From: an uncultured Bacilli bacterium
GTDB taxonomy: Bacteria > Bacillota_I > Bacilli_A > RF39 > UBA660
DNA length: 64,000 bases
Direction of reading: 5' to 3'
Assembly: GCA_905236935.1 (NCBI GenBank)
Contig: CAJOQL010000050.1
Coordinates: 1-64,000, forward strand
The notes below the pieces were generated by a model. The model worked only from the letters and a program-made list of their open reading frames with translations. It made no database searches and was not told the DNA's origin. Positions 38,150-47,348 of this stretch are shown piece by piece. The translations under genes were made by a program, and so were the position numbers. Each line of letters starts with the position of its first letter. Position 1 is the stretch's first letter.

Positions 38150-41100
38150 ATGATAAATCTTTTAAACATAGGCTTAGATGTAGGTAGTACTACTGTAAAA
38201 GCAGTAATTATAGATAATAAAAATAATATTTTATATAAAGAATATATGAGACATTTTTCAAATACAAAAAAGACTATTAAAGATATACTTAATGATATTA
38301 TTAAAAAATTTCCTAATAATAAATTTACAATAACATTTACCGGAAGTGGCGCAATTACTTTATCAAAATTTTTAAATGTTAATTTTTTACAAGAAGTTAT
38401 ATCTTGCAAAAATGCTATTAAAGAATATGCAAAAGAAACAGATGTTTGTATTGAATTAGGTGGTGAAGATGCCAAAATAATATATTTTGATCAAACTATT
38501 GAGCAAAGAATGAATGGTTCTTGTGCTGGTGGAACAGGAGCATTTTTAGACCAAATGGCCGTTCTTCTTAATACAACGACAGATGGCTTAAATGAATTAG
38601 CAAAAAAAGGTACAATTATATATCCTATCGCATCTCGCTGTGGCGTATTTGCTAAAACTGATATTCAACCCCTTTTAAATGAAGGCGCTAAAAAAGAAGA
38701 TGTAGCACTTTCTATTTTACAAGCAGTAGTTAATCAAACAATAAGTGGTTTAGCTTGTGGAAAGCCCATAAAAGGTAATGTAATCTTTTTAGGTGGCCCT
38801 CTAACCTATTTATCAATGCTTAGAGAAAGATTTATTAAAACTTTAGATTTAAAAGAAAATGAAATAATAATTCCAGAAGATGCTAAATTATATGTAGCAT
38901 TAGGAGCAGCTATCGATAAAGAACCTAAAAAAGAATTAACTATTAAAGATTTAATAAATATTAAAAACAAGTTAGATTCATTTAAAGAAGAAGAAAATAA
39001 TAATTTACCAGCACTTTTTAAAAATAATAAAGATTATGAAAACTTTGTAAAAAGACATCAAAAAGCATCTGTTAAAAAAACAGATTTAAATAGTTATAAA
39101 GGAGATATTTTTGTTGGAATTGATGCAGGTAGTACTACTTGTAAAGTTGTAGCAATATCTAATTGTGGTGAACTTTTATATGAAAATTATACTAGCAATA
39201 AAGGTACTCCAGTTGATACTGTTAAAACAATGCTATTAGATTTATACAATAAAATGCCTAAAAATACTATTATTAGACAAGCAGGTTCAACCGGATATGG
39301 TGAAATGTTAATTAAAACTGCATTTAATCTTGATATCAGTGAAATTGAAACTATGGCTCATTATGAAGCAGCTAATTATTTCTTACCAGGAGTAGAAAGT
39401 ATTATTGACATTGGTGGTCAAGATATGAAATATATTCGAATTAAAAATGGCGCTATTGATTCTATCATGCTTAATGAAGCTTGTTCTAGTGGATGTGGTT
39501 CTTTTATTGAAACTCTTGCTAAAAGTCTAAATATTACAATTGATGAATTTGTAAATCTTGCAGTAAAAAGTAAAAATCCTATAGATTTAGGTTCTAGATG
39601 TACAGTTTTTATGAATAGTAAAATTAAACAAACTCAAAAAGAAGGAAGACCATTAGGAGATATATTTGCTGGCTTATCATATTCAATAATTAGAAATGCT
39701 ATTCAAAAAGTAATGAAAATACGTGAAATGTCACAATTAGGTGATAAAATAGTAGTGCAAGGTGGTACTTTTTTAAATGATGCTGTTTTAAAAGCTTTTG
39801 AAAACATTACTGGCAAAGAAATTGTAAGACCAGATATTGCTGGATTAATGGGTGCTTATGGTGTTGCACTTTTAGCACTTGATGCTTTTAAAAAATATAA
39901 TGATAATGAAATTAAATCTACCATATTAACTCCTAAAGAAATAAATGATATGGAAATAAAAGTCACACATACAAGATGTCAAGGTTGTGAAAATCATTGT
40001 GCTCTTACAATCAGTCAATTTAATAAAAAGCATTTTATATCTGGTAATAGATGTGAAAGAGGTAGTGGCAATAACGGAAGTAATTCTTATTTACCAAATA
40101 TGTATAAATGGAAATATGATAGATTATTTAACTATGAACCAAATAAAAATTCTAAAAGAGGTAAAATTGGAATACCTAGAGTACTTAATATGTATGAAAA
40201 TTATCCCCTATGGTTTACGATTTTAACCGAATTAGGCTTTGAAGTTATTATTTCTGACCATTCTAATCGAGGAATTTATGAAAAAGGTATAGAATCCATG
40301 CCAAGTGAATCTGTTTGTTATCCAGCAAAACTTGTTCATGGTCATATAATTAATTTAATCGAAAAAGGCATAAAAACTATTTTCTATCCATGCATTATGT
40401 ATGAAAATAAAGAATTTAATAATACTGATAATCATTATAATTGTCCAATTGTTCAAAGTTATAGTGAAGCCATAAAATTAAATGTTGAAGATATAAACAA
40501 AAATAATGTTAAGTTTATTAATCCATTTTTACCTATGGATGAAAAAAAACTTGTACAAAGATTATTAAAACTAGAAGAATTTAAAGAGTATAATTTTACT
40601 AAAAACGAAATTAAAGAAGCAGTAGCTAAAGGTTTTAAAGAACAAAATAAATTTAAACTTGAAGTAAGACAAAAAGGTGAAGAATTTTTAAAATATATTA
40701 ATGATCATGACGAAAAAGCTATCGTGTTAGCTGGTAGACCATATCACTTAGATAAAGAAGTAAATCATGGAATTGATACTATGATTAATAGTTTAGGTTT
40801 AGCCGTTTTATCTGAAGATTCAATCTGTCATTTAAGTAAAATGGAAACCAAACTTAGAATTGTAAATCAGTGGGAATATCATGCTAGAGTTTTTCATGCA
40901 GCAGATGTAGTTAGTCAATATGAGAATTTAGAATTAGTTAATTTAAATTCTTTTGGATGTGGTCTAGACGCAATAATAACAGATCAAACAGAAGAAATAT
41001 TAAAATTTAATAATAAACTATACACGACAATAAAAATAGATGAAATTAATAATTTAGGAGCTGCAAAGATAAGAATTAGAAGCTTAATTGCATCAATGAA

Positions 41101-42382
41101 TAAAAGAAAAAATAATATTAATTATAAACCATATAATTACGAAAAAAATTATTTTAAAGAAGAAGATAAAAAACATGTTCTTTTATTTCCAGATATGACA
41201 CAATTTCATATGCCATTATTTGAAGCTGCTTTAAATAGCTCAGGATATAAAACAGTATATTTAAATAAAACTACTGAAGAAACAATAAAAACTGGCCTTA
41301 AATATGTAAATAATGATGCATGTTACCCAGCAGTTATAGTTACAGGACAATTAATTGAAGCATTACAAAGTGGAAAATATGATCTTGATAATACAAGTGT
41401 TATAATAACACAAACCGGTGGAGGATGTAGAGCTACTAATTATATTGGATTAATAAGAAAGGCACTTAAAGATTCTGGTCTTGAAAAAGTATCTATATTA
41501 TCATTTAATGTTAATGGTTTAGAAAAAGAACAGGCATTTCATTTAACTCTTCCAATGTTAAATAAACTAGTAATGGCAGTTTTATATGGTGATTTACTAA
41601 TGAAATTATTATATGCCACAAGGCCATATGAAATACATGAAGGTAAAACTAACTCTTTATATGAAAAATGGAATATAAAATGCTGTAATTCGATTGCAAA
41701 CGGTAAATTTAGTGATTATCGTAAAAATATTAAAAATATAATTAATGATTTTAAAAATATTGATATTAACCTTGTCGAAAAACCAAAAGTGGGAATTGTT
41801 GGAGAAATCTTAATTAAATATCATGAGTTCGGCAATGATCATTTAGTTGATAGAATCGAAAAAGAAGGTGCTGAAGTTTGTGCACCAGAATTAATGGGTT
41901 TTATAAAGTATTCAGCTTATAACAATTTAATTAAAGATAAAATATTAAAAACTGGATCATTTAATTCATATTTATATAAAAAAGTTTTAGATATTATTAA
42001 TTTATATGAAAAGCCTATTAATAAGGCATTGGATGGTACAAGATTTAAAAAATGTGTAAATATTTATAATTTAGCAGAAAATGTTAATGGAATATTATCA
42101 ACAGGTAATCAAACTGGTGAAGGATGGTATCTTACTGGTGAAATGATTGAACTTATTAAAGAAGGAATTACTAATATTTGTTGTGTTCAACCATTTGCCT
42201 GCTTACCAAATCACATTGTTGGAAAAGCTGTAATAAAAAAAATAAGAGAACTTTATCCAGAAAGTAATATTGTAGCAATTGATTATGATCCAGGTGCTTC
42301 TCATACAAATCAAATTAATAGAATTAAGTTAATGTTAACAGTAGCTAAAGAAAATCTAGAAAAAAAGAATTCTAATAATTAG
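38150..42382 (+). CDS. 2-hydroxyacyl-CoA dehydratase activase, large fused form
   Basis: This 1410-residue protein contains two ASKHA ATPase domains of the BadF/BadG/HgdC type. The first (about 5-265) has GLDVGSTTVKAVIID and the cluster-binding SCAGGTGAFLDQ; the second (about 320-585) has GIDAGSTTCKVVAIS and ACSSGCGSFIE. A DUF2229-type region follows (about 650-900), then an HgdB-like C-terminal part with conserved cysteines (CYPAVIVTG, GGGCRATNY). In known systems the activase uses ATP to push an electron from a [4Fe-4S] cluster into a dehydratase. The fused form is common in anaerobic Firmicutes and its partner reaction is not established. It is the only large plus-strand gene and implies an anaerobe. 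Confidence 0.9.
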   Translation: MINLLNIGLDVGSTTVKAVIIDNKNNILYKEYMRHFSNTKKTIKDILNDIIKKFPNNKFTITFTGSGAITLSKFLNVNFLQEVISCKNAIKEYAKETDVCIELGGEDAKIIYFDQTIEQRMNGSCAGGTGAFLDQMAVLLNTTTDGLNELAKKGTIIYPIASRCGVFAKTDIQPLLNEGAKKEDVALSILQAVVNQTISGLACGKPIKGNVIFLGGPLTYLSMLRERFIKTLDLKENEIIIPEDAKLYVALGAAIDKEPKKELTIKDLINIKNKLDSFKEEENNNLPALFKNNKDYENFVKRHQKASVKKTDLNSYKGDIFVGIDAGSTTCKVVAISNCGELLYENYTSNKGTPVDTVKTMLLDLYNKMPKNTIIRQAGSTGYGEMLIKTAFNLDISEIETMAHYEAANYFLPGVESIIDIGGQDMKYIRIKNGAIDSIMLNEACSSGCGSFIETLAKSLNITIDEFVNLAVKSKNPIDLGSRCTVFMNSKIKQTQKEGRPLGDIFAGLSYSIIRNAIQKVMKIREMSQLGDKIVVQGGTFLNDAVLKAFENITGKEIVRPDIAGLMGAYGVALLALDAFKKYNDNEIKSTILTPKEINDMEIKVTHTRCQGCENHCALTISQFNKKHFISGNRCERGSGNNGSNSYLPNMYKWKYDRLFNYEPNKNSKRGKIGIPRVLNMYENYPLWFTILTELGFEVIISDHSNRGIYEKGIESMPSESVCYPAKLVHGHIINLIEKGIKTIFYPCIMYENKEFNNTDNHYNCPIVQSYSEAIKLNVEDINKNNVKFINPFLPMDEKKLVQRLLKLEEFKEYNFTKNEIKEAVAKGFKEQNKFKLEVRQKGEEFLKYINDHDEKAIVLAGRPYHLDKEVNHGIDTMINSLGLAVLSEDSICHLSKMETKLRIVNQWEYHARVFHAADVVSQYENLELVNLNSFGCGLDAIITDQTEEILKFNNKLYTTIKIDEINNLGAAKIRIRSLIASMNKRKNNINYKPYNYEKNYFKEEDKKHVLLFPDMTQFHMPLFEAALNSSGYKTVYLNKTTEETIKTGLKYVNNDACYPAVIVTGQLIEALQSGKYDLDNTSVIITQTGGGCRATNYIGLIRKALKDSGLEKVSILSFNVNGLEKEQAFHLTLPMLNKLVMAVLYGDLLMKLLYATRPYEIHEGKTNSLYEKWNIKCCNSIANGKFSDYRKNIKNIINDFKNIDINLVEKPKVGIVGEILIKYHEFGNDHLVDRIEKEGAEVCAPELMGFIKYSAYNNLIKDKILKTGSFNSYLYKKVLDIINLYEKPINKALDGTRFKKCVNIYNLAENVNGILSTGNQTGEGWYLTGEMIELIKEGITNICCVQPFACLPNHIVGKAVIKKIRELYPESNIVAIDYDPGASHTNQINRIKLMLTVAKENLEKKNSNN

Positions 42383-42397
42383 AACTCTTTTTTTATT
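42366..42397. terminator. Terminator shared by convergent genes
   Basis: TTCTAA (42370-42375) pairs with TTAGAA (42379-42384), extended by AGA/TCT on each side, followed by a T-run on the plus strand. An A-rich run upstream gives T's on the minus strand, so it can also end the HD gene transcript. Confidence 0.7.
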
Positions 42398-42398
42398 T

Positions 42399-43031
42399 TT
42401 AATCTTGGACTATTTTATTAACTTCAAGATATTTTTCTTTAAATAAATCTTTATTTTCAGCTAAAGATGATATTTCCTTTAAAAACTTCTTATAATCTGG
42501 ATCATCAAAATACATTTTTTCAGATGCATATCCTTTTTTACCAAATTTATCAATAACATGCTGTCTTGAATCTTCAATTATTTGTTCCAAATTGTAATCA
42601 GGATTATGTTTTAATCTATAAGCATAAGTTCTTTTTAAAATATTATCTATTAAAGTGTTTCGATCAGCTGAAGATACTATTTTGCCATATATGCTTCTAG
42701 GTTCAGTTTCCATACTAGCACGATGGTCATAAACAGCCTCACTCATTATTTTTATTTGTTCATCGTTAAAAAATCTTTTTAAATTACTATCAGCAAGTAA
42801 CATATCACTAGAAATTTTTTCATGATTTTTCGCATCTATATAATGTCCAATATCATGATAAGCAGCTATTGTATAAACCATATCATAGTTAATATTATCA
42901 ACCATACTAGCAAATTTCAAACTACGATCTATTACATATTTAATATGATCAATGTTATGACCTAAATCATTTTTATCATAACAAGGAAAAATGTTTTTCT
43001 CAATATAATCTTTTAATTTCTTATTTATCAT
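42399..43031 (-). CDS. HD-domain phosphohydrolase
   Basis: This 210-residue HD protein has H-x-HD-H-D-type residues: HNIDHIKYVIDRS early, then AAYHDIGHYIDAKNHEKIS carrying the HD pair, and SSADRNTLIDNI as the last conserved Asp. These bind a divalent metal for phosphate-ester hydrolysis. It is a paralogue of the gene just upstream and overlaps it by 4 bases. The substrate is unknown; the order suggests a duplicated pair working together. Confidence 0.82.
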   Translation of the reverse strand: MINKKLKDYIEKNIFPCYDKNDLGHNIDHIKYVIDRSLKFASMVDNINYDMVYTIAAYHDIGHYIDAKNHEKISSDMLLADSNLKRFFNDEQIKIMSEAVYDHRASMETEPRSIYGKIVSSADRNTLIDNILKRTYAYRLKHNPDYNLEQIIEDSRQHVIDKFGKKGYASEKMYFDDPDYKKFLKEISSLAENKDLFKEKYLEVNKIVQD

Positions 43032-43669
43032 TGGTGTTTACCTTTTATTTTAGAAATATATTCTCTTTGCCTAGCAATAAATTTATCTTTATCAGATAGT
43101 AAATCTCTTATTTCAGGTAAAAAATCTTCATAAATTGAATCTTCAAAATAAAACTTAGCATAACCATTTTCACCAAATTTATTTAATAGAGCATTATAAG
43201 CGCCTTCAAATATTTCTTCATCTGTTGCATTAGGATTTTTCTTTTTACCATAATAGTATGATCTTTCTAAACATTGTTCTACCGATGAATTACGAGAAGC
43301 AGAAGAAAGTATTTTACCATAAATATTTCTAGGTTCTTTATCATTTTTGGCTCTTTGATCTTCAATAGCTTCTTTTATTATAATTCTTTCATCTTCCGTA
43401 AAAAACTTCTTAAGAAAATCATCTTGAAACATTATTTCTGCACTAATTAATTCATGTTCTTTTTCAGCATTATTTATGCGAATATCATGATAACTTATAG
43501 TGGTATACAAAATATTATAATCTACATCTAAGTTATTTTCTTTAATAATTTCTAAACTACGTTTAATTACATAATCTATTCTATTCTTTTCATCACCTAT
43601 AAAATTATTATCATAAAGTGGAAAAATATTCCTCTCAATATACTCTTGTAATACTTTATCTATTTTCAT
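43028..43669 (-). CDS. HD-domain paralogue with altered metal site
   Basis: 213 residues, aligning end to end with the product of the next gene downstream. The first metal-binding region is EKNRIDYVIKRS, in which the His of the partner's GHNIDH is not evident, and the HD segment reads TISYHDIRINNAEKEHELIS, keeping HD but with Arg in place of the following Gly. The last motif is SSASRNSSVEQC, with Ser where the partner has Asp. Catalysis is therefore doubtful. It could be the regulatory half of a dimer. A clear extended -10 (TGGTATAAT) lies upstream. Confidence 0.72.
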   Translation of the reverse strand: MKIDKVLQEYIERNIFPLYDNNFIGDEKNRIDYVIKRSLEIIKENNLDVDYNILYTTISYHDIRINNAEKEHELISAEIMFQDDFLKKFFTEDERIIIKEAIEDQRAKNDKEPRNIYGKILSSASRNSSVEQCLERSYYYGKKKNPNATDEEIFEGAYNALLNKFGENGYAKFYFEDSIYEDFLPEIRDLLSDKDKFIARQREYISKIKGKHQ

Positions 43670-43788
43670 ACTAGCTCCTTACTAATTATTTTTTTATTAT
43701 ACCATATTTTATTGATTTATTAATTGAAAAAAGATTTTTAAAATTTAAAATTGACACTATTTAATTTACAACTAATTCATATTATTAT

Positions 43789-44262
43789 TTAGTTATTCTT
43801 AACTATTACTAATTTTTTTTCATTATCAGCATATGTAACACCAAACTTTATTCCACTAGCATTATTTTCCATCGCTTCTTTTTCAAAATCTATCATATCA
43901 TCAGGTAAATTCAACGGATTACACCAGACTAATTCGGAACATTTTTCAGGCTCTGCTATTATTATATTTCCTAAATATTTTGAAATTTCAAAATATATAT
44001 CATAATATGGTGGTAATGACTTGTTTTTTCTATTGACTACAAAAGTATCAATTATGTCTTCTACGTGTATTTCTATTCCAAGTTCTTCTCGCGCTTCTCT
44101 AATTGCAGCTTCATATGCATTTTCACCTTCATCAATATGTCCAGCTGGTAACGCAAGAAATCCAGGCCATAATTTTGTTCCTCGTCTTCTTTGAAGTAAG
44201 ACTTCTCCCTTTCCATTTTTAATTATTAAGTATATTGAAGATAAAAATTTTTCTCTTTCCAT
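43789..44262 (-). CDS. NUDIX hydrolase
   Basis: 157 residues with a complete Nudix box: GHIDEGENAYEAAIREAREELGI follows the pattern Gx5Ex7REUxEExGU, and LPAGH precedes it. Such enzymes cleave nucleoside diphosphates linked to another group. The substrate cannot be read. It has its own extended -10 (TGTTATAAT) about 30 bases upstream and no tight partner gene. Confidence 0.88.
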   Translation of the reverse strand: MEREKFLSSIYLIIKNGKGEVLLQRRRGTKLWPGFLALPAGHIDEGENAYEAAIREAREELGIEIHVEDIIDTFVVNRKNKSLPPYYDIYFEISKYLGNIIIAEPEKCSELVWCNPLNLPDDMIDFEKEAMENNASGIKFGVTYADNEKKLVIVKNN

Positions 44263-44381
44263 ATCTATTCCTCACTTTCATTAAATATTATAACATGATA
44301 TTCTATTTTTAATAAAAATAACAAGTGTATTTTCTATAAATAATCTTACCACCAAGAAGTATTCAACAATTGTTAAAACTC

Positions 44382-45065
44382 TTATTTAGTTAATATCAAT
44401 TTTTTTACTTCTTCAGAAGATATTTTTTTAACAGAAATTTTTGATAGTCCTTGCCAAAATTTAATAATCGAATCATAATCATCGCAAGTGTATTCATCAC
44501 CCATTAAAATATCTATATAATCACAAGGTTGTTGTGTACCATGATAGGTATCTTTATATAAAGTAATTCTAGTGACTCTTAAATTAGAATCTAATTTTAA
44601 ATTATTTTTTCCTTGAGCAAAAGAATCTATAGCAAAAATTCTTTCTCCAGATAAATCATTACATAATCCTGAAAACAATTTAAACAAACCATTCTCATTA
44701 TCTTCTAAATCTCTAAATGAAAAATCTATACTACTAAAATCTTCTTCTGGATCTTCTTTTGCACTTGTTGAATAGGCTCTAACGCCCAAAAGTGGAAACC
44801 CATCTTGACTAGCATTATAAAATTTTAAGAATTTATCCATTTTTCCATTCTTAACATTAACAATTAAATAGCCTGGTGCTATGTATGTTTCATCATAAAA
44901 AACGTAATTTTTTTCTTCTTCGGTTCCTGGATAGTATCTATGATATTCACAGTTGTTTTCTTCTTCTACTTGTTCTTCCATAAATTCTGATTCATCACAG
45001 TATAATTCTTCTCCTCTATCACTTAAATTATAATGTCCATTATAACAATTTCTACAATTTCTCAT
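44382..45065 (-). CDS. Hypothetical protein with N-terminal Cys cluster
   Basis: This acidic protein of 227 residues has an N-terminal cysteine group (CRNC, then YCDE and NNCEYH within the first 45 residues) that could bind zinc. The rest is soluble, without recognised motifs. A strong ribosome site (AGGAGG) and extended -10 (TGATATAAT) precede it. It lies directly left of the leftmost secA-tail repeat and an associated GGTATCTAAA motif, so it may be cargo of a third inserted element. No family is recognised. Confidence 0.55.
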   Translation of the reverse strand: MRNCRNCYNGHYNLSDRGEELYCDESEFMEEQVEEENNCEYHRYYPGTEEEKNYVFYDETYIAPGYLIVNVKNGKMDKFLKFYNASQDGFPLLGVRAYSTSAKEDPEEDFSSIDFSFRDLEDNENGLFKLFSGLCNDLSGERIFAIDSFAQGKNNLKLDSNLRVTRITLYKDTYHGTQQPCDYIDILMGDEYTCDDYDSIIKFWQGLSKISVKKISSEEVKKLILTK

Positions 45066-45200
45066 TATATAACCTCCTGAATGTATTGCTTTATATTATA
45101 TCATAGATTTCATTAGTATTTTAAGTCTGTTAAAAAACTATCAAAAAAAGGTATCTAAAGTCGATTTTTGACGTTTTCGTACTAATTTTTAGTACGATAG

Positions 45201-45240
45201 AAAAAGCTCGCAAGCCCTTATATTTGCTGGGCTTACGAGC
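45201..45240 (-). terminator. Terminator behind secA-tail copy 2
   Basis: GCTCGCAAGCCC (45206-45217) pairs with GGGCTTACGAGC (45229-45240) with one mismatch, followed on the minus strand by TTTTT. It occupies the same place relative to the tail copy as the secA terminator does to secA. Confidence 0.7.
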
Positions 45241-45241
45241 A

Positions 45242-45286
45242 TTATTTACCACAACATTGTTTATATTTCTTACCACTGCCACATGG
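45242..45286 (-). repeat. secA 3'-end copy 2 (attachment-site-like)
   Basis: On the minus strand the segment begins abruptly at CCATGTGG and encodes PCGSGKKYKQCCGK and a stop, the same last 14 residues as SecA, but with different synonymous codons. Sequence upstream (right) is unrelated to secA. It is too short for a gene and is best read as a recombination core left by insertion into secA. An out-of-frame open stretch across it is not a gene. Confidence 0.8.
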
Positions 45287-45405
45287 ATGCGATTTTTCAA
45301 AGTTTTGAGGCCATGAATTTTCATAAATCCTTATAAAACCTCATAAATGGACTTTTGAGAACGTTTGAGAGCGTCCGAGAGTGCTACCAAAACGTATGTA
45401 AAAAT

Positions 45406-45975
45406 TCACATTTTTTTTGCAGATATGAATTCATCCTCATAGAACAAATCATATGTTACGCTTTTTCCGGTTTCTGCATTAAAAGCAAATTCATATGATG
45501 GGTTAGCTCTATTGTCTTGCCTAATATCTAAATCAGCCATTGGTATTAATCTGAAATTTTTAGGACAATTTCTACGCAAGAAGTCAAGCATTTCATCAAA
45601 TGCTTTTAAATTATGATTATAAATATTATCCCATCCAGGAATTATACCATATTCTAAATCTCCTATTACCTCTTTTTTTACAGTATTAAACATTGTTATT
45701 AATGTTGTCATTGTTGATGATGCTGGGCCATGGCCAACCCAAGCTTTTTTATTTTTTCTATCATAAAAAATTATTCCATTGCATGTTGCTAAACCCATAG
45801 TTCCAACAATTGGTTTTTCTTTTGTTGAAGTAACTATTTCGCCCATGTGCGCAATTGATGATTTATCTTCTAACACGAAACGTTCTAACATTCTTTGTTT
45901 AACTAATTCATCATAGTGATCTGACATAAGATCATTTTTATTTTCAATATAATAGTCATTATAATTTTTTTTCAC
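45406..45975 (-). CDS. Hypothetical protein, CheD-like Cys/His signature
   Basis: 189 residues. GTMGLATCNGIIFYDRKNKKAWVGHG places a Cys after a small-residue strand and a His about 17 residues later. This is the order seen in CheD-type glutamine deamidases and related cysteine hydrolases (SCVGV...H). The rest (YGIIPGWDNIYNHNLKAF, RLIPMADLDIRQDN) is not recognised. No chemotaxis genes are in the window, so if it is a deamidase its target is something else. The start is GTG at 45975 with AAGGAG 7 bases upstream, and a TGATATAAT promoter box lies further up. It is the only gene between two secA-tail copies. Confidence 0.5.
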   Translation of the reverse strand: MKKNYNDYYIENKNDLMSDHYDELVKQRMLERFVLEDKSSIAHMGEIVTSTKEKPIVGTMGLATCNGIIFYDRKNKKAWVGHGPASSTMTTLITMFNTVKKEVIGDLEYGIIPGWDNIYNHNLKAFDEMLDFLRRNCPKNFRLIPMADLDIRQDNRANPSYEFAFNAETGKSVTYDLFYEDEFISAKKM

Positions 45976-46143
45976 TATAATTCTCCTTAATATATAATTT
46001 TTTCATAAGTCATTATCATACATATGCTTCCTGATAATATTATATCATACATTTTTATAGTATTTGTAAAGAACTAAAAGGGCATGAATCATTTTACTTG
46101 TAAACCCTTATAAATAAAGGCTTTGTTTATTGCAATATGCTGG

Positions 46144-46170
46144 CTACATACGTTTTATATACGTATGTAG
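46144..46170. repeat. 10-bp inverted repeat CTACATACGT / ACGTATGTAG
   Basis: A perfect 10-bp pair with a 7-base spacer lies 80 bases inside secA-tail copy 1. A single ACGTATGTA is found at the matching inner position near the other end of this interval (45392-45400). These are candidate arm-type binding sites. Confidence 0.55.
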
Positions 46171-46250
46171 GGGTACTTTTTGAAGAAAAATTACAATTTT
46201 TTCAGAAAAAGAAAAAGTCCACAATTCCTTTATTTATGGGCTTTTGTGAA

Positions 46251-46295
46251 CTATTTACCACAACATTGTTTATATTTCTTTCCACTTCCACATGG
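46251..46295 (-). repeat. secA 3'-end copy 1 (attachment-site-like)
   Basis: The segment starts exactly at CCATGTGG and encodes PCGSGKKYKQCCGK plus stop (TAG here) with codons different from both secA and copy 2. The stop codon is followed on the minus strand by a hairpin (GTCCACAA 46217-46224 with TTGTGAAC 46244-46251) and TTTTTC, mirroring the secA terminator. The upstream sequence is unrelated and has in-frame stops, so it is not a translated SEC-C protein. Confidence 0.8.
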
Positions 46296-46474
46296 ATTTT
46301 AGATTAGGGGCTTTTTGGAGCTTTTGAAAGCGTTTGAACCCACTTTTTCGCCCTTTTTTGCTCTTTTTAGCTTCCAAGAGTGCTCGGGAAACCTAGCAGA
46401 AGGTATCTAAAAAGGCATCTAAATTTCAAAAATCAGCCTTTTTCAAATATTTTTTGTATCGCTATTTTTTATTA

Positions 46475-47047
46475 TTATTTCCTATTTGTATTATATTTTT
46501 TAAGCACTAAACTTTTAGCTTTTTCTTGACTTTCTTTAACAGCAGTAATAACAAAATCATCTGTAATTCGATATAAACTACCATCTTCTTTATCTGCTTC
46601 CGCAGTATAAATTACTGTGTGAGTTTTTTCAAATTCATCTGCTTCTTTTAATCCAAATGTGTAAGAATATATTCCTTCAATATTTGAATATCTTCTAAAA
46701 TCTGCTTCTGGATCATCTCTATCAACCAATTCTTCTATTGGTCCAAGCCCATAAGATTCAATCCAACTATCATAAACATATTTATATGTACCATCATAAT
46801 AATATATTTCATTTGTATCCTCTTCTTCAATTTCACCAATATGCTTTTGATATATTGATTTTATAATGTCTTCTTCAGTTTTTTCTGGAAGCCATAAATC
46901 CCCTCTATATGATAAACCTAATTCTTTTTTTATTTCTTCTTGTTCTGCTAATTGATTTCTTAATTTTTCATATTCATTATATTTCTTTAATCCAGCTATT
47001 CCTTTTTTTGCTTCGTTTCTTATCATTTTTAAAAATTCTTCTGTCAT
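46475..47047 (-). CDS. Hypothetical acidic protein
   Basis: 190 residues, with a charged helical N-terminal part (residues 5-50) and a C-terminal part rich in Tyr, Asp and Glu (EIYYYDGTYKYVYDSW, FRRYSNIEGIYSYTFGL). There is no signal peptide, membrane span or recognised motif. The ATG at 47047 is chosen because GGGTGA lies 5 bases before it. The promoter TTGTAA-16-TATAAT is just upstream. It is a single-gene unit of the secA-adjacent insertion. Small acidic proteins of this kind are common phage or defence cargo, but nothing in the sequence shows that here. Confidence 0.5.
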   Translation of the reverse strand: MTEEFLKMIRNEAKKGIAGLKKYNEYEKLRNQLAEQEEIKKELGLSYRGDLWLPEKTEEDIIKSIYQKHIGEIEEEDTNEIYYYDGTYKYVYDSWIESYGLGPIEELVDRDDPEADFRRYSNIEGIYSYTFGLKEADEFEKTHTVIYTAEADKEDGSLYRITDDFVITAVKESQEKAKSLVLKKYNTNRK

Positions 47048-47162
47048 ATAATCACCCAATTAGTTGGTTACATATTATAGCATATTTCTATAAATTTACA
47101 ATATTATTATCAAAACTAATAACTTTTGCGACCACGTCTTTATTAAAAAATATTCTTTCATC

Positions 47163-47348
47163 TACCAATGTCATTTTGGCACTGGACATAATTTCATATT
47201 TTTTTCTTGTTCAAATCTCTGCAAGTCCTTATAAATAAAGGAAATATTGTATTTTAGTAATACAAAAATTTTGTATTTTTGCCTCATTTTTGGGTATCTA
47301 GATACCTTTTAGATACTCATTAGAAGGTATCCAAAAAGGTATCTAAAA
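47163..47348. repeat. Direct repeat B (about 186 bp) with GGTATCTA motifs
   Basis: Aligns with 48049-48236 at roughly 88% by hand. Contains CATTTTGGCACTGGACA near its left end, CCTTATAAATAAAGG, a run with TACAAAAATTTTGTA, a perfect 14-bp palindrome GGTATCTAGATACC (47293-47306), then GGTATCCAAAAAGGTATCTAAAA. It lies between two cargo genes without a secA tail. The GGTATC copies look like multiple protein-binding sites. Confidence 0.8.

Larger units (their letters stand above)
45150..45286. mobile_element. Right end of a possible third element at the secA-tail site
   Basis: A GGTATCTAAA motif (45150-45159) lies 82 bases left of the leftmost secA-tail copy (45242-45286). This matches the inner position of the same motif at the right end of the element next to secA. 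It suggests another insertion extending leftward, carrying at least the gene at 44382-45065. I find no further tail copy to the left, so the other end is lost or unrecognised. Confidence 0.35.
45242..46295. mobile_element. Second small insertion bounded by secA-tail copies
   Basis: Both ends are 45-base secA-tail copies in the same orientation. Just inside each end is the motif ACGTATGTA: at 45392-45400, 105 bases from the left core, and as a perfect inverted pair at 46144-46170, 80 bases from the right core. The interior holds one gene (45406-45975) with its own promoter. Cores with inner arm-type repeats are the layout of a tyrosine-recombinase element, but no recombinase is encoded. Confidence 0.55.

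Noticed and set aside
38077..38475. Minus-strand 132-codon frame over the start of the activase gene
   Set aside because: It lies antisense to the conserved ATPase motif region and has no ribosome site or recognisable product.
45160..45200. CGTACTAA...TTAGTACG hairpin as a separate regulatory site
   Set aside because: It lies within the arm region next to the copy 2 terminator, has no T-run and cannot be assigned a role apart from that region.
45130..45324. Open frame of 64 codons across secA-tail copy 2
   Set aside because: It is out of frame with the SEC-C peptide, has no ribosome site and simply crosses the repeat and its terminator.
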